Positions 35,085 through 46,812 of a stretch of DNA of 64,000 nt are shown here, piece by piece (position 1 is the first letter of the stretch; every line of letters starts with the position of its first letter). Origin of the DNA: Ailurus styani (Eukaryota > Chordata > Mammalia > Carnivora > Ailuridae); NCBI GenBank assembly GCA_002007465.1, contig LNAC01000857.1, positions 302,191 to 366,190 of the forward strand, given 5' to 3'. The notes beneath the pieces are model-generated. The model was not told the origin of the DNA, did no database searches, and saw only the letters and a program-made list of their open reading frames with translations. The position numbers and the translations under genes were made by a program.

Positions 35085-36881
35085 TCATTTTCAACTAATG
35101 TATTTTTCTTAATTTAAAATCAATCAATTAACTTCTAGTGTATTACTAATTTCAGAGATAGAGTTTAGTGATTAATCAGTTGCATATAACATCAGGTGTG
35201 CATTACATCAAGTGCCTTACTTAATGCCCATTACACAGTTACCCCATCCCCGCACCCAGCACCTCTCCAGCAATCTTCAGTTTCTTTCCTAGAGTGAAGA
35301 GTCTCTTATGGTTTGTCTCCCTATCTTATTTTGCCTTATTTTATTTTTCCCTCCCTTTCCATATGTTCATCCCTTTTGTTTCTTAAATTTCACATATGAA
35401 TGAAATCATATGACTCTCTCTTCCTCTGATTGACTTATTTCACTTAGCATATTATCCTCTAGTTCATCCACATTGTCAGAAATGGTAAGATTTCATTCTT
35501 TTTGATGGCAGAGTAATATTCCATATATATATATACACATATATACCACCTCTTCTTTATCAATTCATCTGTCAATGGATATCTGGGCTCTTTCCATATT
35601 TTGGCTATTGTGGACATTGCTGTACACATTGGGGTTCATGTGCCTCTTCAAATCACTATGTTTGTATCCTTTGGATATATACCTAGTAGTGCAATTGCTG
35701 GGTTGTAGGGTATCTCTATTTTTAACTTTTTGAGGAACTTTCATACTGTTTTCCAGAGTAGCTTTTCTCATTGTAGTTTTGATTTGTATATCCCTAATAA
35801 TGAGTGATGTTGAGCAGGTTTTCATGTGTAGTTGGGTATCTATAAGTCTTCTTTGGAAAAATGTCTATTCTTGTCTTCTGCCTATTTTTAATGAATTATT
35901 CATTTTAAGGTGTTGTTTCTTAATAAGATGTTTAAATACTTTAGATACTAATCCCTTATCAGATATGTCCTTTTCAAATATCTTGTCCCATTCTGAAGGT
36001 TCCCTTTTAGTTTTGTTGATTGTTTCCTTTGCTCTGCTGAAGCTTTTTATTTTTATGAAATCCCAATAGTTTACTTTTGCTTTTGTGTCCCTTGCCTCAG
36101 AGACATATCTAGTAAGAAGCTACTATGACCAATATCAAAGAGGTTACTGCCTCTGTTCTCCTTTAGGACTTTGATAGTTTCCTGTCTCACATTTAGGTCT
36201 TTCATACATTTTGAATTTATGTTTATGTGTGGTGTAAGAAAGTGGCCCAGTTTCATTCTTTTGGATATAGCTGTTCAGTTTTCCCAACACCATTTGTTGG
36301 AGAGACTGTCTTTTTTTCCACTGGATAATCTTTCCTCCTTTGTCAAAGATTAGTTGAGGGTCCATTTATGGGTTCTCTATTCTGTTCCTTTGGTCTTTGT
36401 CCCTGTTTTTGTGCCAGTACCATACTCTCTTGATGGCTACAGCTTTGTAATATAGCTCGAAGTCCGGAATTGTGATGCCTCCAGCTTTGCTTTGCTTTTT
36501 AAATATTGCTTTGGCTATTGTGGGTCTTTGGTGATTCCATGAATTAAGTAAAGTTGCAGAATACAGAATCAAGGTACAAAAATCTGTGGCATTTCTATAC
36601 AACAATAATGAAGCATACGGAGAAATCAAAGAATCAATCCCATTTACAATTGTACCAAAAACCATATGATACCTAAGATCTGTATTCTGAAATCTATAAA
36701 ACACTGATGAAAGAAATTAAAAATGACACGAAGAAATGGAACAACATTCCACAGTCATGGAGTGGAAGAAAAAATATTGTTAAAATGCCTATACTGTCCA
36801 AAGTAATCTACACATTTAATGCAATCCTATCAAATACTAACAGCAATTTTTGCAGAGCTAGTACAAACACCACCCTACAAT
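35085..36881 (-). mobile_element. L1 with 5' inversion (twin priming)
   Basis: The minus-strand 3' part (35,085-36,540) runs from the 3'UTR into ORF2. At 36,541 the orientation flips: 36,541-36,881 reads ORF2 in plus sense (AAAGTTGCAGAATACAGAAT to GAGCTAGTACAAAC...CAATTTG). In L1 coordinates the flipped piece ends only a few bases before the point where the 3' part begins. That is the signature of twin-primed reverse transcription. A (TA)n run sits at 35,522-35,545. Confidence 0.85.
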
Positions 36882-36883
36882 TT

Positions 36884-37048
36884 GACAGAGAGAGACAGCA
36901 AGAAAGGGAATACAAGCAGGGGGAGTGGGAGAAGGAGAAGCAAGCTTCCCACTGAGCAGGGAGACTAATGTGGGGCTCGATCCCAGGACCCTGAGATCAT
37001 GACCTGAGCTGAAGGCAGATGCCTAACAACTGAGCCAGCCAGGTGCCC
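36884..37048 (-). mobile_element. CAN-SINE lacking its A tail
   Basis: The SINE head and body are clear on the reverse strand (the complement of GGGCACCTGGCTGGCTCAG ends at 37,048). The A-rich tail is absent and the body abuts the inverted L1 at CAATTTG/ACAGAGAG, so a small deletion probably joined them. Confidence 0.85.
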
Positions 37049-39065
37049 CTCCTTTAGTGTATTTTTAATTTCAATTATTGAGTTATTCTCTGTTTTCTTC
37101 TTTTTTTGGTGTTTTCTCTCTCTTTGTTGAAGATCTTCTTGACATCTTCAATTCTTTTCTCATGTCTGGTAAGTATCTTTATGACCATTACTTTGAACTT
37201 TCTGTCAGCTATATTACTTATCTCCATTTTATTTAGTTCTTATGCGTGGTTTTGTCATTTATTTTTCAATTGGGACATATTCCTCTGTCTCCTCATTTTT
37301 TCTGTCCATTTCTGTGTATTAGGAAGGTCAGTTACGTCTCCTAATTTTGAAAGTAGTGGCCTTATTAAGAGGTTCTGTTGTGCCCCATAGGGCAATATTT
37401 CCTGAACCAGGCATTTCAGAGGCATCTCCTTTGTGGGTTGGATGCACCCTTCTCTCCTGTCCAAGCCTCATTTGCCTTCAGCTCAGTCAACTGCAATGGC
37501 CCACTTTGGCTTTTATGGGCCAGGTTTGTTCCTTGTGTTGTTAATGTTCAAATCTGGGGCTGCTGTGGGCTTGTAGTTTGGTTGTGTCAGCATTCAGGCC
37601 AGATGTTTGCTCTCAGCCTGCTTGCTGGGTCTTCAATCACACTGACCTTAAGGATGGTCTCCCTAAATTGCCTCCTAAGAGGCTTTCGGTGGTGGTCAGG
37701 GCTAACTGTCAGACCAGATGCCTGCCCCCAGTCCATCTGTTGGGGCTGCAGTAGCACCAACCTGCAAAGTTCTCTCCCTGCTTTGTCCTCTGAGAATCTT
37801 TTATTGGTGTCACAGGGCTGAAAGTCAGATCAGATGCCTGACCCCAATCTGTCTGCCAGGAATGCAGTGACCCCATACTGCAGGGCTCCCTTGCTGCACT
37901 GCTGTTGACCCCTAAGACACTTGTTGGAAGGCAAAGCCAGCAGTTAGATCAGATATCTGTCCCCGGGCCATTTTCTGGGGCTTCAATTGAACTGGTATGT
38001 GTGATTGTTTTCTCCTTTTCCCAGAGCAGAAGTCACTTTGAAGTGGCACCAGTTCTTGCCAGGGCTGCTTACAGGATATGAAGTTGCAGGTGCCACTTTG
38101 GACAGACATTTGCTGAGTGGGGCAGATTAGATGGGCAGATCCACAGGAAAATATGGTTGTGGAGCATGTGGTGTTAGCAACATAGGTGGAGGGTGTTCCT
38201 GCTGACTACTGCAGGTCTCCAGCTATCTAGGCTGGGGAGAGGAGAGACATGACATCTTCAAGCTCATTTCTCCTTTGAGAAAGCCCCTGAAGATCCCTGC
38301 CCCTTCAGCACACATTCTGAGACTAGTAAATAAATCTTCACATATAACCCAAGCACTTTTTAAACTGCTGCTTTGATGCTCTGTCTTGGCAAGGATGTTA
38401 TGTTGTCTCCTTATGGGCAGGGACTGAGTTTCCTATTACACTCCAGCTATGCAAGAGCAAAGCTCATTGATTTTTAGCATACCTGGAATTAAGTACCACT
38501 GATTGCAAAAAACTTGCAAAGCGGGCGCCTGGGTGGCTCAGTGGGTTAAAACCTCTGCTTTCGGCTCAGGTCATGATCTCAGCATCCTGGGATCAAGGTC
38601 CGCATTGGGCTCTCTGCTCAGCAGGGAGCCTGCTTCCTCCTCTCTCTCTGCCTTCCTCTCTGCCTACTTGTGATCTCTCTCTCTGTGTCAAATAAATAAA
38701 TAAAATCTTAAAAAAAAACTTGCAAAGCTAAGCCCCACTGGTTTTCAAAGACATGGAGACATGTCTCCTTGGTGCAGGTCTCCTGTATCTGGGATACTTG
38801 GTGTGGGGTCTGCTTCTCTCCTTTCTCCATTCTTGTGGTGTCCCTCCTCTTTGTGCTTATTATCACTGTGATCTTGGTTCTGACCATGTCTTCACCCTAC
38901 CTACCCTTTTTAATGTGGCCTCCTCCCTATGAGTAACTAAAATATCTGTTCTTCCTGTCTTTAGGTTTATTGGGGTTAGTTGCACTGAACTGGCTATTAT
39001 CTAGGTGTGTCTGTGGTAAGAGGTACACTTAGGATGCTTTTACTCAGCCACCTTCTTAGAAATCT
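37049..39065 (-). mobile_element. L1 5'UTR (old), interrupted by a SINE
   Basis: GC-richer sequence reads as the complement of an L1 5' region: GACCATTACTTTGAACTTTC, GGACATATTCCTCTGTCTCC, and at the right end CAGCCACCTTCTTAGAAATC (complement of the L1 start with its AAGGTGGCTG word). Open frames here (for example 37,378-37,821) come from the GC-rich UTR and are not genes. Confidence 0.7.
38523..38712 (+). mobile_element. CAN-SINE inside an L1 5'UTR
   Basis: A complete young SINE starting GGGCGCCTGGGTGGCTCAG. The target duplication AAACTTGCAAAGC occurs on both sides. Confidence 0.96.
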
Positions 39066-39334
39066 CACTCAATAATTACTTTAAATATAAATGCATTAAA
39101 ATTTTCTAATCAAAAGACAGAATGGCTGAATGGATTAAGACAAAAGAAAAAGAAAAGACCCAAGAGACTGAATCTCTGCCTGCAAGAGATTCGCTTCAGT
39201 CTTAAAGACTCACGTATATGGAGTATATAGAGAGTGAGAGGATTAAAAAAAATACTTCAAACAAATGGTAACCAATAAGAAAATAGGAGTAGCTATACTT
39301 TTATCAAACAAACCAGACTTTAAAAAAGGTAAAG
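39066..39334 (+). mobile_element. L1 ORF2 endonuclease-region fragment
   Basis: Plus-sense wording of the L1 endonuclease region: AATCAAAAGACAGAATGGCT, TGCCTGCAAGAGATTCGCTT, AGGAGTAGCTATACTTTTAT. The reading frame is broken. Confidence 0.7.
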
Positions 39335-40590
39335 AGAGACCGGGTAAGTCATATAGTGGTTGTTGGTTTGTAACCTTGGGAGTTCCAGGGTAAAATTCTA
39401 AACTGTCTACCATACATGGAAGGCAAGGCTACCTGTTCTTTTTTTACTGGACACATCAGACTGTTAAAGCACTATGGGCAGGGCATACAATACTCACTTG
39501 TTGCAGTTCTTGGAAAATTTCTCCTATTTTGTTATGCCCCTCCCCCAGCAATTTATATTTTTTGACATTTAACGCACTTTGTAGGGTGGTAGGGATACTG
39601 ATTTACAGTTGGCATTTTCCCTGGGCATTGGTTTGATTAACCCAGAGCCAGTAATCACTAATAAAGTTTGCAAAGTTTGATCTTGCCAGATATTAATGCC
39701 CAATATGTCCTCTGCTTTGGAGATATAAAAACCTCATATACTCATGAGGGTGACTGCCCAATTTGCAGTGCCAAAACTTCCTGACCATAAACTTTTGTCC
39801 TCCTTAGCCATCGATGATGCTGGGGGGGGCAGTAAAATTCTGAGGGTTACCATGTATTAGAGAAAGTTTGGCCCCAGTATCAGAGCCATCACCTGTGTTT
39901 GTGGTGAACCAGTGAACAGTGAGCTCAACATGGTCTCCTCAGTCACCACCTGGGGGCAGTCTTGCCCGGTATCCTATACTCAGGGAGAGGGAAGCTACTA
40001 CCTCAAATAGTACTGTATCCATGAGGCCACTGCTGGACCTGGCAGGGCATTTGAATTTGTAGGGAATGCATGAAGCAGTCTGAACTGTTGATTAAGTTGC
40101 ATATTTTGGCTAACTGACACAGTGTTGGGTTTCTGGTCTATCTTTTTAGTTGGGATCCTGATAGCAATGAATTCAAGCCACGTTTGTTTCCATGTTACTC
40201 TCACAAGACAATTTACATCCAATGCAGTGGCCTTTTTGCTCAGTGAATTTCATCTCTGCCTCAGGTCTTTCTCACAGCCTGTAAACTGTTTCTGGAATTC
40301 GCCAGTTTCCCCAGATCAACAATGGACTGACCAACATCATAAATGTCTTGTACCATGACTGAACTCAGCATAATTATCATTGTCCTTTAACAGGTACTGG
40401 AGGCAGAATGGAGTATCTTGGCTTATGTTACTGTAGTAAATGTGGCTTAATAAAGGCTTTCAAAAGCAGGGGCCTAGATGGCCTATCTCATTCCCAACTC
40501 TCTAAGTATTCTTCATGTATCCTCTCTATATGTCCAGGGTCCCTCATGCCCAGGGGATCCCACTTATTGGGATAAACCTCCCTGCTGACT
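39335..40590 (-). pseudogene. Endogenous retrovirus pro and RT-start relic, ERV-L-like
   Basis: On the reverse strand a retroviral aspartic protease active-site motif, Asp-Thr-Gly-Ala, lies near 39,860-39,875. It is followed by a GGQ flap-like segment and a conserved LGI-type end near 39,700. The N-terminal end of reverse transcriptase follows (a PAHS segment near 39,470). Stops and frameshifts are frequent. The part right of about 39,950 is probably gag-side sequence but too decayed to assign. No LTR is recognisable. The relic is inactive. Confidence 0.6.
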
Positions 40591-41670
40591 TAGAATAATT
40601 AAATCTATAGGCATAACTTGGACATATTGGGATGTCCAGTTCCAGACTATCCCAATAAAGGAAACATCACAACAAAGTGAGTCAAGTAAATTCTTTGTTT
40701 TCCCAGGGCATAGAAGTTATGTTTACACTATACTATAGTCTAGTAAGTGTACAATAGCATTATGTCTTTAAAAATGCTAACAATCATCTGAGCTTTTAAT
40801 CTTTTTGCTGGCAGAGGGTCTTTCCTCAGTGTTGATGGCTGCTAACTGATCAGGGTGCTGGTAGCTGAAGCTTGGGTTGGAAGTGGCAATGTCTAAAAGT
40901 AAGACAATAAAATTTATGGTATTGATCAACTCTTCCTTTCACTAACAATTTATCTGTAACATGTAATGCTGTTTGACAACATTTTACTTACAGTAGAACT
41001 TTCAAAATTGGAGTCAGTCCCCTCGAACCCTACTGCTACTGTATCAACTAAGTCTATGCAACATTCTAAACCCTTTTTCGTCATTTAACAGTCTTCATAG
41101 CCTCTTCACCAGGAGTAGAATCCATCTCAAGAAGCTACTTCGTTGGCTCATACATATGAAGTAACTCCTCATCCATTTAAATTTTATTATGTGATTGCAG
41201 GAATTCAGTCCCATCTGAAGGTTCCACTTCCAATTCTAGTTGTCTTGCTCTTTTCACCACATCAACAGTTACTTCCTCCACTGTTCTCAAACTCCTCAAA
41301 TTCATCCATGAGGGTTGTAATCAACTTCTTCCAAACTCCTTTAAATGCTGATATTGACTTCCTTCAATGAATCACAAAGTTTTTAATGACATCTAGAATG
41401 ATGAATCCTTTCTAGAAAGCTTTCAAGTTACTTTGCTCAAATCCATCAGAGGAACCACTATTTATGGCACCTATGGCATTACAAAATATGTTTCTTTTTT
41501 AAATATATTTTTAAATAATAAGGCTTAAAATTGAAATTACTCTTTTATTGATGGGCGGTAGAATGGATATTATGTTTGCAGAAAAAAACAACATTAATCT
41601 CCTGGTACATCCCCATCAGAGCTCTGGGGTGACCAGGTGTATTGTCAATGAGTGGTAATATTTTGGAAGG

Positions 41671-41877
41671 ATTTTTTTTTAATTTTTTAAAAGATTGTAT
41701 TTATTTGACAGAGAAAGAGAGAGAGAGAGAGCACAAGCGGGGGGAGCAGCAAAGGGAGTGGGAGAAGCAGGCTCTCTGCTGAGCGGGGAGCCCAATGTGG
41801 GGCTCAATACCAGGACTCTGGGATCATGTACTGAGCCAAAGGCAGATGTTAAACTGACTGAGCCACCCAGGCACCCC
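41671..41877 (-). mobile_element. CAN-SINE in Tigger1 (first of a pair)
   Basis: A complete older SINE on the reverse strand ending at the complement of GGGGTGCCTGGGTGGCTCAG. It inserted in a GGAAGGATTTTTT target of the Tigger1 relic. Confidence 0.93.
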
Positions 41878-41884
41878 TTAAAGG

Positions 41885-42107
41885 ATTTTTTAAGACTTTA
41901 TTTATTTATTTATTTGGGAGAGAGAGAGAGGGAGGGAGGGAGAGAGAGAGAGAGAAAATAAGGGGGAAGAACAGAGGGAGAAGGACAAGCAGACTGTGCT
42001 CTGAGTATAGAGCCTCATGTGGGCCTTGATTCCAAGACCCTGAGATCATGACCTGAGCTGAAATCAAGAGTTGGACCCTTAGCCAACTGACCCACCCAGG
42101 TGTCCCT
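41885..42107 (-). mobile_element. CAN-SINE in Tigger1 (second of a pair)
   Basis: A second, differently diverged SINE directly follows the first. AAAGGATTTTTT-like words occur before the first, between the two and after the second, so both used essentially the same target. Confidence 0.92.
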
Positions 42108-42176
42108 TGAAAGGAATTTTTTATTCTGAACAGGCAATCTCAAGAGTGGGCTTAAACTATTTAATAAGCCATGTTG

Positions 42177-42374
42177 GGGACACCTAGGTGGCTCAGTCAG
42201 TTGGATATCTGCCTTTGGCTTGTGACATGATACCAGGGTCCTGGGATTTAGCCCCGCATGTGCTCCCTGTTCAGTGAAGAGTCTGCTTCCTCCTCTCCCT
42301 CTGCCCCTCCCTGTTCTCATGTGCGCTCTCTCTCTCTCTCTCTCTCTCAAGTAAATAAAAATCTTATTTTAAAA
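42177..42374 (+). mobile_element. CAN-SINE in Tigger1 with perfect target duplication
   Basis: A diverged SINE in plus orientation. AAGCCATGTTG lies at 42,166-42,176 and again at 42,375-42,385. Confidence 0.94.
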
Positions 42375-42654
42375 AAGCCATGTTGTTAACAGATGTGCTG
42401 TCATCTGCACCTTGTTGTTCCATTTATAGAGTGCAGGAAGAGAAGATTTAGCATAATTCTTAAGGGGCTTAAGATTTTCAGAATGGTAAATGAACATTGA
42501 CTTCAGAGTCACCACCAGCTACATTAGTGCTAAAGAGAGAGTCAGCCTCTTCTTTGAAGCTTTAAACTCAAGCATTGACTTCTCTCTAGCTAAGAAAGAC
42601 CAAGATGACATCTTTTCTAATATAGGGCTATTTTATCTAAACTGAGATTCTGTT

Positions 42655-45600
42655 CATTTCTTCTGCCCATTTTTGACTTGATTATCTGTTTTTTGAGTGT
42701 TGAGTCTGAGAAGTTCTTGGATATCAGCCCTATATATGCAATGTCATCTGCAAATATCTTCTCCCATTCCGTGGGTTACCTCTTAGTTTTGTTGACTGTT
42801 TCCTTTGTTGTGCAAAAGCTTTTTATCTTGATGAAGTCCCAAAAGTTCATTTCAAGTTCTTTCAAGAAATGTCTCCAAAGGCAAAGGAAAGAAAAGCAAA
42901 AATGAACTTTTGGGACTTCATCAAGGTAAAAAGCTTTTGCACAAGAGAGGAAACAATCAACAAAACAAAGAGGCAACCCAGGGAATGGGAGATGATATTC
43001 ACTAATGACACTACAGACAAAGGCCTGATATCCAGGATCTATAAAGAACTCCTCAAACTCAACACCCAAAAAACACATAACCAAGTCAAAAAATGGGCAG
43101 AAAACATAAACAAACAATTCTCCAAAGAAGACATACAAATGGCCAACAGACACATGAAAAAATGTTCATCATCAGGGAAATTCAAATCAAAACCACATTG
43201 AGATACCACCTTACACCTGTTAGAATGGCCAAAATTAACAAGACAGGAAACAACAAGTGTTGGAGGGGATGTGGAGAAAGGGGAACACTCTTACACTGTT
43301 GGTGGGAATGCAAGTTGGTACAGCCACTTTGGAAAACAATGTGGGGATTCCTCAAAAAATTAAAAATAGAGCTACCCTCTTACTTGTGGAGCATAAGGAA
43401 TAACATGGACCCCAAAGTTACAGATCTAGTGAAAAGAAGGGCCATATGTACCCCAATGTTCATAGCAGCAATGGCCACAATTGCCAAACTGTGGAAAGAG
43501 CGAAGATGCCCTTCAACAGATGAATGGATAAATGGTTCATATATAGAATGGAATATTATGAATTCCATCAGAAGGGACAAAATACCCAACTTTTGTATCA
43601 ACATGGACAGGACTGGAGATTATTTTGAGTGAAATAAGTTAAATAGAGAAAGTCAATTATCATATGGTTTTACTTACTTGTGGAGCATAAGGAATAACAT
43701 GGAGGACATTAGGAGAAGGAAAGGAAAAATGAATTGTGGGAAATCGGAGAGGGATATGAAGCATGAGAGACTGGACTCTGAGAAACAAACTGAAGGTTTT
43801 GGAAGGAAGGGGGTTGAAGGAGTGGGTGAGCCTGGTGGTGGGTATTAAGGGGGGCACATATTGCATGGAGCACTGGATGTGCTGCATAAACAATGAATCT
43901 TGGAACACCAAAAAAATAAAATAAAATTTAAAAAACATAAATAATTCACAATCACACACACACACACACACACACACAAGTTGCTGTGGCAGAGTGACAG
44001 ATGTTGAAGAAGTTACTGCCTATGTTCTCCTCTAGGATTTTGAAGGAGTCTCATCTCATATTGAGGTCTGTCATCCATTTTGTGTTTATCTTTGTGTAAA
44101 AGAATGGTCCAATTCCATTCTGTGTGTATCTGTCCAATTTTACCAGCACCACACTGAAGAGACTATCTTTTTTCCATTGGATATTTTTTCCTGATTTGTC
44201 AAAGATTAGTGAACCATTGAGTTGAGGGTCCATTTCTAGAGTCTCTATTCTGTTCCATTGATCTATGTGTCTATTTTTGTGTCAATACCATGCTGTCTTG
44301 GTGATCACAGCTTTGTAATACAGCTTGAAGTTAGGCAGTGTGATGCCCCCAGGTTTTTTTTTTCCTTTTTCAACATTCCCTTGGTGAGTCACGGTGATTC
44401 CCAACATTCCCTTGGTGAATATTTTCTGGCTCCATAAAAATTTTAGCATTGTTCCAGTTCCTTGAAAAACACCAATGGTATTTTAGTAAGGATGGCATTG
44501 AAAGTGTAGATTGCTCTGGGCAGCATAGATATTTCAACAAGATATATTCTTCCAATCCATATGCCTGGAACGTTTTTCCATCTTTTTGTTTTTTCCTTCG
44601 TTTTCTTCATAAGTGTTCTGTTGTTTCTAGAGTATAGATCCTTTACCTCTTTGGTGAGGCTTATTCCCAGGTATCTTATGATTTTTGGTGCTATTGCAGA
44701 TGGAATCAATTCCCCAATTTCTCTTTCTACCATTACATTGTTAGTATAGACAAACAACTGATTTCTATGAATTGAATTAGTATCCTACCACATTGCTGAA
44801 TTGTTGTATGAGTTCTCGTAATTTAGGGTGGAGTCTTTTGGGTTTTCCCCATGAAGAATCACGTCATCTGTGAAGAGAGAGAGTTTGACTTCTTCCTTGC
44901 CAATTTGGATACCTTTTATTTCTTTGTGTTGTCTGATTGCTGTTGCTAGTATTTCTAGTACTATGTTAAACAACAGTGGTAAGAGTGGGCATCGCTTTCG
45001 TGTTCCTGACCTTAAGGGAAAAGCTCTCAGCTTTTCCCCATTGAGAATGATATTCGCTGTGAGCTTTTCCAAGATGGTTTTTATGATATTGAGGAATGTT
45101 TCCTCTATACCTACATTCTGAAGAGATTTAAACAGTAAATGTTGTATTTTGGCAAATGCTTTTTCTTTGTTAGTTGAGAATGTCATATGGTTCCTGTATT
45201 TTATTTTACTATAATCTATCTATCTATATTATCAATATAGTATTTTATATTACTGTAATCTATCACGTTGATTGATTTGTGAATGTTGAACCACCCTTAC
45301 ATCCCAGGAATAAATCCCACCTGGTCATGGTGAGTAATCCTTTTAATGTGCTCTGGGATCCTATTGGCTAGAATCTTGTTGAGTATTTTGGCATCCAAGT
45401 TCATCAGGGATATTGGTCTGAAATTCTTCTTTTTGCTGAGGTCTTTGTCTGGTTTTGGGATCAGGGTAATGCTGACCTCATAGAACGAGTTTGAAAATTT
45501 TCCTTTTGTTTCTATTTTTTGAAACAGCTTCAGTAGAATAGGTATGATTTCTTCTTTAAATGTTTGGTAGAATTCCCCTGGGAATCCATCAGACTGTGGA

Positions 45601-46124
45601 CTCTTGGTTTTTGGGAGGTTTTTAATTACTACTTCAATTTCATTCTTGGTTATTGGTCTATTCAGGTTATCAATTTCTTCTTGTTTCACTGTTGGTAGTT
45701 TATAAGTTTCCAGGAAGCCATCCATTTCTTCCAGGTTGCCATCAGAAAGGATGAATACCCACCATTTGTATCAACATGGATGGGATTGGAGAGGATTATG
45801 CTAAGGAAATAAGTTAGGCAGAGAAAGACAATTATCATATGGTTTCACTCATATGTGGAACATAAGCAATAGCACAGATGACCATAGGGGAAGGGAGGGA
45901 AAACTGAAGGGGGAGAAATCAGAGAGGGATGTGAACCATAAAAGACTATGGATTTCAGGAAACAAACTGAGGGTTTCAGAGGGGAAGGGGTGGGAGGATG
46001 GGTTAGCCAGGTGATGGGTATTAAGGAGGGCATGTGTTGTGAAGACCACTGGGTGTTATACACAACTAATGAATCATTGAACACTGCATCAAAAACTAAT
46101 GATACAGTGGCTAACTGAACATAA

Positions 46125-46163
<39 letters not shown>

Positions 46164-46165
46164 AT
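42655..46165 (+). mobile_element. 5'-inverted L1 inserted in Tigger1, itself interrupted
   Basis: The target duplication TGAGATTCTGTT at 42,643-42,654 and 46,166-46,177 bounds the insertion. The 3' part (45,742-46,165) is plus-sense ORF2 end, 3'UTR and an (AAAT)n tail. The 5' part (42,655-42,857 and about 43,980-45,741) is inverted ORF2, including the reverse-transcriptase region (open piece 45,297-45,725). About 0.5 kb of L1 sequence is missing between the two parts. A second L1 at 42,858-43,950 splits the inverted part. Confidence 0.85.
42858..43950 (+). mobile_element. L1 3' part nested in the inverted L1
   Basis: Plus-sense ORF2 C-terminal region (Cys-rich [14 protein letters not shown] at about 43,274-43,315), 3'UTR and A-rich tail (43,905-43,945), followed by a (CA)n run at 43,953-43,979. 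It starts at the L1 position where the surrounding inverted L1 is interrupted. It contains an anomalous 31-bp patch at 43,379-43,409 (see findings). Confidence 0.85.
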
Positions 46166-46392
46166 TGAGATTCTGTTCTTTAGTGTAGTGACCTTTATTA
46201 ATCATCTTACCTACATCTTCTGGATAATGTACTGTAGCTTCCACATAAGTGCTTATTGCTACACCTTGCACTTTTACATTATGGAGATGGATTCTTTTCT
46301 TAATCCTCATGAATCAATGTTTGCTAGGTTCAACCTTTTTTCTGCAGCTTCCTCACATCTCTCAGCTTTTGCAAAATTGAATTGAGTTAGGA

Positions 46393-46812
46393 GGTTGTTC
46401 TTATTGAGGTATGTCATTGAAAAGATGTGAACTGAACCTGGGCAATTGGAGGCTCTTCATCCCCTCTCCTGCCTTGGAATGTGGGTATTACTTGCCTTTC
46501 CTGCTTCCAGAGGCTGCCTCCAAGAACAGCTTTGAGAGATAGTGATGTGGTGTTGAGAACGCCTGCACAGTATAAGTGACTGAACCCACTTAAAGCCTGT
46601 TTATAAACTTTTAAGATTTGTTGGGTGGGGACGGGAATCCATTTATCTTGCTGCTTCCCAAGACAAGCCTCACATATACATTCATTTTGCTTATTAAGAC
46701 TGCTGTCTACCAACTTGGAGTGGCCTGCCTTTGCTTCAGAATCTCCCTATCCTTTGAGTGCAGGGGCCAGTTCTAGATTATACTAGGGAGGCTCCCAGAA
46801 GGGTTGTGAACC
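46393..46812. repeat. Unidentified ~0.42-kb insert in Tigger1
   Basis: The Tigger1 reading stops after GAATTGAGTTAGG and resumes near AGATTAGACTTGGGGAATG. The intervening ~420 bp match nothing I recognise. It has moderate GC and a TATAAA-like word on the reverse strand near 46,600. Its size would suit a solo LTR, but no convincing TG...CA ends or flanking duplication were seen. Confidence 0.45.

Noticed and set aside
37378..37821. 147-codon open frame in GC-richer sequence
   Set aside because: Lies in an L1 5'UTR on the opposite strand; no protein family resemblance.
43093..43632. 179-codon open frame with a Cys-rich motif, possibly a zinc-binding protein
   Set aside because: It is the L1 ORF2 C-terminal segment, held open by the 31-bp patch at 43,379-43,409.
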